A program made the translations under genes and the position numbers. From Planctomycetota bacterium (GTDB lineage Bacteria; Planctomycetota; PLA2), in assembly GCA_023150495.1 (NCBI GenBank), contig JAKLKT010000049.1:1716-13287 (forward strand): DNA of 11,572 nt, written 5' to 3'. Positions 1 to 6,183 of the stretch are shown here, piece by piece (the stretch's first letter is position 1; every line of letters starts with the position of its first letter). The notes beneath the pieces were generated by a model, which had not been told where the DNA came from, did not search any database, and was given only the letters and a program-made list of their open reading frames with translations.

Positions 1-272
1 TCCTTCAGGCGCGCGCGGTACTCCGGCACGCGCGTGCAGTAGATGCGGAGGAGCGCGAGGTCCGCGGGCTTGCCGCCGGCCGCGCGGAGCGCATCGACGA
101 GGTTGTCGAGCGCGAGCGCGAACTGCGCGACGAGGTCGTCGGAGACGATCCTGCCCGTCTTGTCCCAGCCGATCTGGCCCGCGAGCACGACGGGCGCGCC
201 CTTGCCGACGGCGACGTGCGAGAAGCCCTTCGCCTCGGCGAGGGACTGGGGGTTGATCAGGCGTACGCTCAT
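1..272 (-). CDS. Rid (YjgF/YER057c/UK114) family protein, 3' end missing
   Basis: The first 90 residues are visible before the gene runs off the left edge. The translation starts MSVRLINPQSLAEAKGFSHV and continues through VVLAGQIGWDKTG and a segment with a helix containing ALALDNLVDALRAAGG. This is the N-terminal half of the Rid fold (strand, strand, Q-[TI]-G-W loop, long helix). Rid proteins are small homotrimeric cytosolic proteins; RidA members hydrolyse reactive enamine/imine intermediates such as 2-aminoacrylate, while other subgroups have unknown substrates. The catalytic arginine lies in the missing C-terminal part, so true deaminase activity cannot be judged. The ATG overlaps the stop of the upstream gene as ATGA (272-269), implying translational coupling and a shared transcript. 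The family call is firm; the subfamily is open. Confidence 0.85.
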   Translation of the reverse strand, partial: MSVRLINPQSLAEAKGFSHVAVGKGAPVVLAGQIGWDKTGRIVSDDLVAQFALALDNLVDALRAAGGKPADLALLRIYCTRVPEYRARLK

Positions 273-1267
273 GCGCCCTTCCGGATCTCGTGGAGGATCC
301 TCCCGTACTCGTGGATGTCGCGCACGGTGACGCAGGTGACTCCCTTGTTCGCGGCCTCCCACACCGTCTCGGACCCCTCGTAGGCGAAGAAGACCGTGCC
401 CTCGCCGCCGAAGGGATGGAGCCCCAAGTGCGTGATCGCGGTGTCGGGGCCGGGGAAGAGCTCGCTCGCGAGGCGGCGCGCGCCCTGCTCGGGGCCGTAC
501 TTCCAGCGCGCGACGGACTCGGTCACGAAGCCGAACGTCGTGACCCCGCGCATCTCGATGAAGCGGTCGCAGGAGACCGCGATCTCCTGCGCGAGGATCT
601 GGACCTTCTGGCTCGCCTCGGGCCGCGGCTGCGAGTCGGGCAGGAACCGGAAGCGGCCGGACGGCAGCCGCGTCACGCGCACCGCGCGGCCGGCGAGGTC
701 ACCCGCGAGCGCCGCGCGGACCGCCTCGAGCTCGGAGGGGTCGCCCATGACGACCGCCGCCTCCTCCGCCGCCTCGACCGGCGTGCCGCCGTGGTGGCGG
801 ATCGCCTGGAGCAGCTCGCGCACGGTCGGGACCGGGCTCGACGCCGTCCCCTCGAACATGACCTCCTGGCGACCGCTCGAGACGAATCCGCCGAGGCTCA
901 CGCGGAGCATGTCCGGCGCGGCGCCGGCGAAGAGCGCGCAGGCGAAGGACTGCATCTCGGTCGAACTCTGCGGATAGGCGTGGAGCACCGCGCCCCCGGA
1001 GAAGCCGCAGACGAGCCCCCGCTCGGCGACGATGTGGACGTACGGCGCCGTCTCCATCGCGCGGCGGACCTCGGGCAGCGGGTCCGGCGAGACGACGGCG
1101 ACGGCGGTGCCGGGCCTGCGCACGAGCTCGCTGATCTCGCCCGTGACCGTGAGCGACCCCCACGGGGGCATCTCGAACGTGACGAGGAGCGGCGCCGAGG
1201 CGAGGTCGATGCCCTTCTCGGCGGCGAGCGCCTTCGTCTCCTCGATCTTCTTCCGCAGCCGGGGCAT
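269..1267 (-). CDS. Conserved hypothetical protein, possibly a degenerate HAD-superfamily pseudo-phosphatase
   Basis: A 332-residue soluble protein whose family I do not recognise with certainty. Its outline resembles the HAD type II phosphatases (trehalose- or sucrose-phosphatase-like). Strand PLLVTFEM at residues 26-33 sits where the DxDGT nucleophile loop would be. It is followed by GTAVAVVS (53-60, a motif II-like serine), AERGLVCG (81-88), a cap-like region, K256, and VTCVTVRDIHEYG near the end. The catalytic aspartates are not visible: the motif I position reads FEMPP, and GGEGTVFFAYEGSE (287-300) replaces GDxxND. If the resemblance is real, this is a non-catalytic HAD relative; otherwise it is simply unknown. 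The start has a perfect AAGGAGG Shine-Dalgarno 8 nt upstream. It lies 108 bp after the dehydrogenase gene and overlaps the Rid gene by ATGA. Confidence 0.6.
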   Translation of the reverse strand: MPRLRKKIEETKALAAEKGIDLASAPLLVTFEMPPWGSLTVTGEISELVRRPGTAVAVVSPDPLPEVRRAMETAPYVHIVAERGLVCGFSGGAVLHAYPQSSTEMQSFACALFAGAAPDMLRVSLGGFVSSGRQEVMFEGTASSPVPTVRELLQAIRHHGGTPVEAAEEAAVVMGDPSELEAVRAALAGDLAGRAVRVTRLPSGRFRFLPDSQPRPEASQKVQILAQEIAVSCDRFIEMRGVTTFGFVTESVARWKYGPEQGARRLASELFPGPDTAITHLGLHPFGGEGTVFFAYEGSETVWEAANKGVTCVTVRDIHEYGRILHEIRKGA

Positions 1268-1275
1268 TCGGGCGC

Positions 1276-1282
1276 CCTCCTT
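1276..1282 (-). promoter_or_regulatory. Strong Shine-Dalgarno before the HAD-like gene
   Basis: On the minus strand the sequence reads AAGGAGG, then 8 nt, then ATG at 1267. It is the best ribosome binding site in the window and fixes the start of this gene. The upstream gap (1268-1375) holds nothing else I can recognise. Confidence 0.8.
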
Positions 1283-1375
1283 ATACCCGCGGGGGGGAAC
1301 GATCCGCCTCCCCTGCCATCTCGGCGCACATCGAGGACCGCGCCCCTGCGCGCCCCGGCGGCCGCTCCTCCGCCG

Positions 1376-2233
1376 CTACTCCTTCCACTCGTAGAAGCCG
1401 CGGCCGCTCTTCTTGCCGAGCCTGCCCTCCGCGACCATCTTCCGGAGGAGCTGCGGCGGCTCGAAGCGCCTAGCCTCGAGCGCCTCCGCGAGGTGGTCGG
1501 CGATCGCCAACCGGATGTCGCACCCGACCACGTCCGTGAGCCGCAAGGGCCCCATCGGGTGGCCGTAGCCATGGACCATCGCCTTGTCGATGTCCTCCGG
1601 CGACGCGACCCCCTCCTCGACCATCCGGATCGCCTCCATCGCGATCGCGATGCCCAAGCGCGACGACGCGAACCCCGGCCGGTCGCGGACGGTGATCACC
1701 TCCTTGCCGAGGCGCACGCCGAACGCGCGCGCCGCGTCGACCGTCGCCGTCGCCGTCCTCTCCCCCACCACGAGCTCGAGCAGCTTCATCAGCGGCACCG
1801 GGTTGAAGAAGTGCATCCCGACGATCCGCGCGGCGGCGGCGTTGCCCTCCGCGATCTTCGTGATCGGGAGCGACGACGTGTTCGTGGCGAGGATCGCGTG
1901 CCCGGGCGCCGCGGCGGCAAGCTCGCGGAAGAGCTTCCGCTTGAGCTCCATGTCCTCCGGTGCCGCCTCGATCACGAGGTCTGCCCCCGAAGCCCCCTCA
2001 CCCACCTTCAGGACGGTCCTGATCCGCGCGAGCGTCGCGTCGCGCTCCGCGGCCGTGACCTTCCCCTTCTCGACCCCCTTGCCGAGGAAGTCCGCGATCC
2101 GCTTCATGCCCTTCGCCACGGCGTCCTTCGAGACGTCGTAGAGCCGCACCTCGCAACCGACCTGCGCGCACACCTGCGCGATGCCCGCGCCCATGGTGCC
2201 CGCGCCAAGAACGCCGACCGTCCGGATCTCCAT
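1376..2233 (-). CDS. 3-hydroxybutyryl-CoA / 3-hydroxyacyl-CoA dehydrogenase
   Basis: A 285-residue NAD(P)-dependent dehydrogenase that interconverts 3-hydroxyacyl-CoA and 3-oxoacyl-CoA in beta-oxidation or butanoyl/PHB metabolism. The Rossmann motif GxGxxG (G10-A-G-T-M-G15) is followed by the acidic residue D33 that favours NAD. The catalytic region shows NTSSLPIT (S120), GMHFFNPVPLMKLLELV (H141, E153) and the C-terminal domain with GYGHPMGPLRLTDVVG and GRGFYEWKE at the end. The asparagine usual in the GFxxNR motif is S191 here (GFASSR). The length matches the single-domain family (about 280-285). I chose the ATG at 2233 because it begins MEIRTVGVLGAGTMG as family members do; an in-frame ATG at 2260 would add nine residues. 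It is transcribed divergently from the glycosylase gene and heads the leftward gene group. Confidence 0.93.
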   Translation of the reverse strand: MEIRTVGVLGAGTMGAGIAQVCAQVGCEVRLYDVSKDAVAKGMKRIADFLGKGVEKGKVTAAERDATLARIRTVLKVGEGASGADLVIEAAPEDMELKRKLFRELAAAAPGHAILATNTSSLPITKIAEGNAAAARIVGMHFFNPVPLMKLLELVVGERTATATVDAARAFGVRLGKEVITVRDRPGFASSRLGIAIAMEAIRMVEEGVASPEDIDKAMVHGYGHPMGPLRLTDVVGCDIRLAIADHLAEALEARRFEPPQLLRKMVAEGRLGKKSGRGFYEWKE

Positions 2234-2259
2234 AGGTGCGCCACCGTAGCAGAACGCCA

Positions 2260-2265
2260 TAAAAT
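2260..2265 (+). promoter_or_regulatory. Putative -10 box for a leaderless glycosylase transcript
   Basis: TAAAAT stands in otherwise GC-rich DNA, 7 nt before the ATG at 2273. No Shine-Dalgarno lies between them, so transcription starting the usual 6-8 nt after the box would begin at or next to the start codon. No good -35 element is visible. The same 39-bp gap must serve the divergent dehydrogenase gene. Confidence 0.5.
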
Positions 2266-2272
2266 CGCGGCC

Positions 2273-3175
2273 ATGCCCGAGCTGCCCGACGTCGCCCTCT
2301 ACGTCGAGTGCCTGAGGCCGCGCGTCGTCGGCGAGCCGCTCCGGCGCGCGCGGGTGAAGAGCGTCTTCCTCGTCCGCACCGTCGACCCGCCGCTCTCCGC
2401 CGCCGAGGGGAGGCGCGTCACCGGCGTGCAGAGGCTCGGCAAGCGCGTCGTGCTCGCGCTCGAGGAGGATCTCTTCCTCGTCTTCCATCTCATGATCGCC
2501 GGACGTTTCCGCTGGGGGGCTCCGGGGGCGGGAATCCAGGGGAGGATCGGGCTCGCGGCGTTCGACTTCCCGAAGGGCACGCTGCTCCTCACCGAGGCCT
2601 CGAGCCGGAGGCGCGCGTCGCTCCACGTGCTCCTTGGCCGCGACGCGCTGGAGCGCCACGATCCCAAGGGCCTCGAGGTGCTCGACGCCACGCCCGACGC
2701 GTTCCGCGAGGCGCTTTCGCGCGAGAACCACACGCTCAAGCGCGCGCTCACGGACCCGCGCCTCTTCAGCGGCATCGGCAACGCCTATTCGGACGAGATC
2801 CTCCATCGGGCGCGTCTGTCGCCGCTCGCGCTGACGTCGCGGCTCACCGTCGCGGAGTCGGAGCGCCTCCTCGAGGCGGCGAAGGCGACGCTCCTCGACT
2901 GGACGCGCCGCCTGCGCGAGGAGGTCGGCGACGGCTTCCCGACGAAGGTGACCGCGTTCCGGGAGGGGATGGCGGTCCACGGCCGCTTCGGGAAGCCCTG
3001 CCCGGACTGCGGCGCGCCCGTCCAGCGGATCGTCTACGCGGAGAACGAGACGAACTACTGCGCCTCCTGCCAGACCGGCGGGAAGCTCCTCGCCGACCGG
3101 GCCCTGTCGAGGCTCCTCAAGGACGACTGGCCGAAAACGCTCGCCGAGTGGGACGAGCTCTTCGCGCGCGGGTAG
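2273..3175 (+). CDS. Fpg/Nei family bifunctional DNA glycosylase / AP lyase
   Basis: A 300-residue base-excision repair enzyme expected to remove oxidised bases and nick the abasic site. It starts MPELPDV, giving the N-terminal proline nucleophile and catalytic glutamate after Met removal. K57 is conserved in RLGKRVV. The helix-two-turn-helix reads LFSGIGNAYSDEIL (164-177, N170). A C-terminal zinc finger has C243, C246, C263 and C266. Two features set it apart from classic MutM: the zinc-finger arginine (R258 in E. coli, which grips DNA phosphate) is N258, and about 34 residues follow the finger (LLKDDWPKTLAEWDELFARG at the end). E. coli Fpg is 269 residues and ends just after its finger. Residues 81-87 (WGAPGAG) are encoded by the dispersed 15-bp repeat. 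It lies 9 nt before the pirin gene. Substrate specificity (8-oxoG versus oxidised pyrimidines) cannot be assigned. Confidence 0.9.
   Translation: MPELPDVALYVECLRPRVVGEPLRRARVKSVFLVRTVDPPLSAAEGRRVTGVQRLGKRVVLALEEDLFLVFHLMIAGRFRWGAPGAGIQGRIGLAAFDFPKGTLLLTEASSRRRASLHVLLGRDALERHDPKGLEVLDATPDAFREALSRENHTLKRALTDPRLFSGIGNAYSDEILHRARLSPLALTSRLTVAESERLLEAAKATLLDWTRRLREEVGDGFPTKVTAFREGMAVHGRFGKPCPDCGAPVQRIVYAENETNYCASCQTGGKLLADRALSRLLKDDWPKTLAEWDELFARG
2515..2529 (+). repeat. Dispersed 15-bp repeat GGGGGCTCCGGGGGC, copy A (inside glycosylase gene)
   Basis: An exact match to the repeat, read in frame as part of WGAPGAG between two core segments of the glycosylase N-terminal domain. The 5' flank CCGC (2509-2512), 7 nt before CTCC, is shared with copy D1. 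Confidence 0.75.
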
Positions 3176-3184
3176 ACTGCGGCC

Positions 3185-3874
3185 ATGCTCACGATCCGGC
3201 GCGGCGATGAGCGCGGGCGCACGCTCCTCGACTGGCTCGACAGCCGCCACACCTTCTCGTTCGGCGAGTACAGCGACCCCGCGCACATGGGGTTCCGCTC
3301 GCTCAGGGTGATCAACGAGGACCGGGTGGGGCCCGGGGGAGGGTTCCCGACGCACCCCCACCGCGACATGGAGATCGTCACCTACGTGCTCGCGGGCGCG
3401 GTCGCGCACCGCGACAGCCTCGGCCACCACGTCGTCACCCGCGCGGGCGAGATCCAGCGGATGACCGCCGGCACGGGCGTCTCGCACAGCGAGTACAACC
3501 ACTCGGACGAGAAGCCGCTGCATTTCCTCCAGATCTGGATCCGGCCGGAGCGGAAGGGCATCGCGCCGGGCTACGAGCAGCGCGCGCTCGGGCGGCGGAA
3601 GGGCTTCGCGCTCGTGGTCTCGCGGGACGGCCGCGAGGGCTCGCTCAAGATCCACCAGGACGCGGAGCTCCGGGTGGCGGAGCTCGAGCCGGGGGAGGAG
3701 GCCGCATACCCGTTGCTGCCCGAGCGCCACGCGTGGGTGCAGGTGGCGCGCGGCGAGGCGAGCGTCAACGGGACGGATCTCGTCGCCGGCGACGGGCTCG
3801 CCGCGAGCGGCGAGGAGCGGATCGCGGCGAAGGCGCGGAGCGCAGCGACCCTCCTCCTCTTCGATCTCGCGTGA
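3185..3874 (+). CDS. Pirin family (YhhW-like) bicupin protein
   Basis: A 229-residue cytosolic pirin of the bacterial YhhW type; some members have quercetin 2,3-dioxygenase activity, but most have no known substrate. It starts MLTIRRGDERGRTLLDWLDS, followed by the family hallmark HTFSFGEYSDPAHMGF. The N-terminal cupin shows all four metal ligands: H57 and H59 in THPHRDME, and H101 and E103 in GTGVSHSEYNH. The C-terminal cupin lacks metal ligands, as is usual. Length is normal for YhhW (about 231). The start is 9 nt after the glycosylase stop. TAGACT, which includes that stop codon, lies 6 nt before the ATG and could be a second -10 box; there is no Shine-Dalgarno. Confidence 0.92.
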   Translation: MLTIRRGDERGRTLLDWLDSRHTFSFGEYSDPAHMGFRSLRVINEDRVGPGGGFPTHPHRDMEIVTYVLAGAVAHRDSLGHHVVTRAGEIQRMTAGTGVSHSEYNHSDEKPLHFLQIWIRPERKGIAPGYEQRALGRRKGFALVVSRDGREGSLKIHQDAELRVAELEPGEEAAYPLLPERHAWVQVARGEASVNGTDLVAGDGLAASGEERIAAKARSAATLLLFDLA

Positions 3875-3916
3875 TCCCGGTACCCGCCCCCCACGCCCCC
3901 CCAAATCGAAGACCCA

Positions 3917-3946
3917 TTGCGACGCCACCCCCGCGGTCCGTAGAAT
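3917..3946 (+). promoter_or_regulatory. Sigma70-like promoter of the lipoprotein gene
   Basis: TTGCGA (3917-3922) and TAGAAT (3941-3946) are separated by 18 bp. They match the consensus at four and five of six positions. A start about 7 nt downstream leaves a short leader containing a good Shine-Dalgarno. The rest of 3875-3971 is C-rich and shows no other structure. Confidence 0.6.
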
Positions 3947-3959
3947 CCCGCCCAGCGTA

Positions 3960-3967
3960 GGGAGGTG
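3960..3967 (+). promoter_or_regulatory. Shine-Dalgarno of the lipoprotein gene
   Basis: GGGAGGTG ends 4 nt before the ATG at 3972. This supports that start rather than any upstream codon and contrasts with the Shine-Dalgarno-free starts nearby. Confidence 0.75.
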
Positions 3968-3971
3968 TCGG

Positions 3972-4490
3972 ATGCGAGCGGTTTGGGCAACCGCGTTGTC
4001 CGTCCTCGTCGCCGGCTGCCAGATGGTCGGCACGGAGACGCACTACGGGGTCTCGGACAACGACATGTCGTTCGGCGAGGTCAACGTCGTGCTCGCCGGC
4101 GACGACGAATCGACCGTGCAGGGGGTTCCGTTCCTCGTCGTGGGGCAAGGGACGCTCCCGGAGCAGTACGGGAACGACATCTCGTACCAGCGCGTCTCGC
4201 TGGGCGAGAAGGTGCGGCTCCCGCTCAGGGTCGCGGGCGGGAGCGTGATCTTCTACGTCGAGGCCGGCGGGATGGTCTCCTACTACGAGTCGGAGGCGAT
4301 CGGCGAGCCGTTCGAGCCGGAGATCGTGGCCGGCGCCGGGGCGCAGATCGACCTCGGCAAGAAGTGGTCGCTCGACGTCGGCGCGCGCGCACGCCGGCCG
4401 ATGGGCAACGGCGACGACCACGAGGAGCCGGAGCACGCGCCCGACGGCACGCAGCCGGAGTTCTTCTTCGGCGTGCGGAAGGACTTCTAG
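3972..4490 (+). CDS. Small lipoprotein with beta-barrel-like strands, function unknown
   Basis: 172 residues. The N-terminus MRAVWATALSVLVAGC is a short lipoprotein signal peptide with lipobox V-A-G-C; cleavage would leave lipidated C16. The rest is rich in alternating polar/apolar segments typical of antiparallel beta-strands (VSLGEKVRLPLRVAGG, VIFYVEAGGMVSYYES, EIVAGAGAQIDLGKKWSLDVGARARR). It ends FFFGVRKDF, a terminal aromatic residue like that of outer-membrane strands. A charged loop (GNGDDHEEPEHAPDG, 145-159) interrupts the end. I do not recognise a named family; an envelope, probably outer-membrane, location is inferred. It has its own promoter and Shine-Dalgarno, and its TAG stop interlocks with the stop of the convergent gene at the palindrome CTAG. 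Confidence 0.75.
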   Translation: MRAVWATALSVLVAGCQMVGTETHYGVSDNDMSFGEVNVVLAGDDESTVQGVPFLVVGQGTLPEQYGNDISYQRVSLGEKVRLPLRVAGGSVIFYVEAGGMVSYYESEAIGEPFEPEIVAGAGAQIDLGKKWSLDVGARARRPMGNGDDHEEPEHAPDGTQPEFFFGVRKDF

Positions 4491-5269
4491 GCGCCCGCGA
4501 GGGCGTCCTGCGGCGCCGCGGAGGGGGCTCCGGGGGCCCACCGCATCTCGAGGTCCGCGACGAGCGGGAGATGGTCGGACGCCTCGCGGGTGAGGTCGAG
4601 CCGCGACGGGAAGCAGTGCGCGCACTGGAGGTCGCCGCGCACGTAGAGCGCGTCGAGCGGCCTCACCGGGAGGATCGCCGGGTAGGTGTGCGCGACCACC
4701 CCCGCGCGGCGGAACCCCGCCGGCTCGAGGAGGCGCAGGCCGAGCGTGCCGTAGAGGTCGTTGAAGTCGCCGCCGACGAGGATCGGCGTGCGGTGGTGCA
4801 GCTGCGCGAACGGGTGGCTCTCGAGGAAGAGGCGGAGCTGCCGCTTCCGCTCGTACGCGGCGAGGCCGAGGTGGAGGTTGTAGAGCGCGATCGTGCGGCT
4901 GTGCCGGCCGTTCCGGACGCGGCAGCGGGCGTAGAGGACGCCGCGCCGCTTCTTGAAGGCGACGGTCAGGTCGACGTTTCTCGTGTCGAAGAGCGGCCAG
5001 CGGGAGAGGATCGCGTTCCCGTAGTGGCCGGGGCCGAGGCGGAGGCGCACGTTGGGGGCGAAGCTCCTGTGGCGGAGGCCCAGCGCGTCGCCGAGGACGT
5101 CCACCTGCCGGTGGAATCCGGATCTCTTCGCTCCCTCGTCCACCTCCTGGAGGAAGACCACGTCCGGGCGATAGTGCGCGATCACGTCCACGATCCGCTG
5201 GGGACGGTAGCGGCGGTCGATGCCCCCGATCCCCTTGTGGATGTTCCAGGTCATCACGCGCAGCCGCAT
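4487..5269 (-). CDS. Endonuclease/exonuclease/phosphatase (EEP) superfamily protein
   Basis: A 260-residue metal-dependent phosphoesterase of the DNase I/exonuclease III fold. All core motifs are present in order: TWNIHKG (N9), VFLQEVD (E42), GNAILSR (84-90), YNLHLGL (H133), GGDFND (D168, N170), PLDALYVRG (D206) and SDHLPLVADL (D232, H233). It should therefore be an active Mg2+-dependent hydrolase. The substrate (nucleic acid, phospholipid head group or sugar phosphate) cannot be read from sequence. There is no signal peptide, so it is probably cytosolic. The fold ends at about residue 243; the last 17 residues (WAPGAPSAAPQDALAGA) are a low-complexity tail that begins in a copy of the dispersed repeat. 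It is 121 bp downstream of the enoyl-CoA hydratase gene on the same strand. Confidence 0.9.
   Translation of the reverse strand: MRLRVMTWNIHKGIGGIDRRYRPQRIVDVIAHYRPDVVFLQEVDEGAKRSGFHRQVDVLGDALGLRHRSFAPNVRLRLGPGHYGNAILSRWPLFDTRNVDLTVAFKKRRGVLYARCRVRNGRHSRTIALYNLHLGLAAYERKRQLRLFLESHPFAQLHHRTPILVGGDFNDLYGTLGLRLLEPAGFRRAGVVAHTYPAILPVRPLDALYVRGDLQCAHCFPSRLDLTREASDHLPLVADLEMRWAPGAPSAAPQDALAGA
4523..4537 (+). repeat. Dispersed 15-bp repeat, copy B (inside EEP gene)
   Basis: An exact GGGGGCTCCGGGGGC on the plus strand. On the gene's own strand it is read within WAPGAPS at the start of the C-terminal tail, beyond the catalytic fold. It is preceded by CCGCGGA, resembling the flanks of copies A and D1. 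Confidence 0.75.
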
Positions 5270-5365
5270 GGAAGCCCTAACGGTCTACCATCCCGCAACC
5301 GGGATGCCAGTCCGCCCAGGCATGCGCGGGCCCGGGCGGGGCGGATCCGCCGGCCCGGCGCCGAT

Positions 5366-5380
5366 GCCCCCGGAGCCCCC
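5366..5380 (-). repeat. Dispersed 15-bp repeat, copy C (intergenic)
   Basis: An exact copy in reverse orientation (GCCCCCGGAGCCCCC on the plus strand), 10 bp beyond the 3' end of the enoyl-CoA hydratase gene. The surrounding gap (5270-5390) also holds the 12-bp palindrome GGCGGATCCGCC (5340-5351). Together these could form terminator-like structure, but there is no T-tract. Confidence 0.7.
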
Positions 5381-5390
5381 CCATGCCGCC

Positions 5391-6164
5391 CTACGGCTTT
5401 CTCGCCCGCTTCTCGAGGAACTCGGTCATCCGGCGGCGCTTCTCCTCGCTCTCGAAGAGCACCGCCTGCGACACCTGCTCGAGAAGGAGCCCGCTGTCCT
5501 GGCCGGTGCGCACGGAGTTGTTGAGGTTCAGCTTCGCGAGGCGGACGGCGAGCGAGCCCTGGGCGAGGATCTGCCGCGCCAGCGCCTTCGCGGCGTCGAG
5601 CACCTCGTCGTCGGGGACGACGCGGTTGACGAGGCCGATCCTCTCCGCCTCGCGCGCGTCGATCGTGCGGCCGGTCAGGACGAGGTCCTTCGCGCGGCCG
5701 AGGCCGACGAGGCGCGGCAGCCGCTGCGTGCCCCCGGCGGCCGGGATGATGCCGAGCGCGACCTCGGGCTGGCCGAACTTCGCCCCCTCGCCCGCGACGC
5801 GGAGGTCGCAGCACATCGCGAGCTCGCAGCCGCCGCCGAGGCAGTAGCCGCGCACGGCGGCGATCGTCGGGAACGGGAGCGCCTCGATCTTCCCGAAGAG
5901 CGCCGCGTTGATCGTCTTCAGCGCGTCGATCGCGTTGCGCTCGCGGAGCTGGGCGATGTCCGCGCCGCCGATGAAGGCCTTGTCGCCCGCGCCGGTGAAG
6001 ACGCACGCCTCGACGACGCCGTCCATGACGAGGCCGTCGAGCGCGTCGTGGAGCTCGTGCACCATCGTCTGGTCGATCGCGTTCCGCTTGTCGGGGCGGT
6101 TGAAGGTGACGACGGCGAGGCGGTCCTCCACGTCGACGAGGATCGTCCGGTAGCCGGTGCTCAT
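5391..6164 (-). CDS. Enoyl-CoA hydratase (crotonase family)
   Basis: 257 residues, the normal length for a bacterial crotonase, which hydrates trans-2-enoyl-CoA to 3-hydroxyacyl-CoA in beta-oxidation. The CoA-binding/oxyanion segment reads KAFIGGADI (62-70). The second oxyanion segment is GYCLGGGCELAMCCDLRVA (106-124), containing catalytic E114, and the second catalytic glutamate E134 is in FGQPEVALGIIPAAGGTQRL. Both acids are present, favouring true hydratase activity over isomerase or hydrolase variants; chain-length preference is unknown. The start is 19 nt after the thyX stop with only a weak Shine-Dalgarno, so co-transcription with thyX and the upstream oxidoreductase is likely. Its product is the substrate class of the dehydrogenase encoded at 1376-2233. 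Confidence 0.94.
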   Translation of the reverse strand: MSTGYRTILVDVEDRLAVVTFNRPDKRNAIDQTMVHELHDALDGLVMDGVVEACVFTGAGDKAFIGGADIAQLRERNAIDALKTINAALFGKIEALPFPTIAAVRGYCLGGGCELAMCCDLRVAGEGAKFGQPEVALGIIPAAGGTQRLPRLVGLGRAKDLVLTGRTIDAREAERIGLVNRVVPDDEVLDAAKALARQILAQGSLAVRLAKLNLNNSVRTGQDSGLLLEQVSQAVLFESEEKRRRMTEFLEKRARKP

Positions 6165-6183
6165 GGGTTCCCGATGGCCCTCC

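Noticed and set aside
290..2272. Long plus-strand open frame running upstream of the glycosylase ATG, antisense to the HAD-like and dehydrogenase genes
   Set aside because: It is Arg/Asp/His-rich shadow translation opposite real genes in GC-rich DNA; recognisable homology begins only at MPELPDV (2273).
3185..3874. Calling the pirin a quercetin 2,3-dioxygenase
   Set aside because: The metal ligands are present, but sequence alone does not show this activity; only the family is claimed.
2234..4033. Minus-strand open frame extending the dehydrogenase upstream across the glycosylase and pirin genes
   Set aside because: The extra sequence has no domain character and opposes two well-supported genes; the Rossmann motif fixes the start near 2233.
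5311..5345. Long-range pairing TCCGCCC / GGGCGGA upstream of the EEP gene
   Set aside because: A 7-bp GC stem with a wide loop is expected by chance in such GC-rich DNA.
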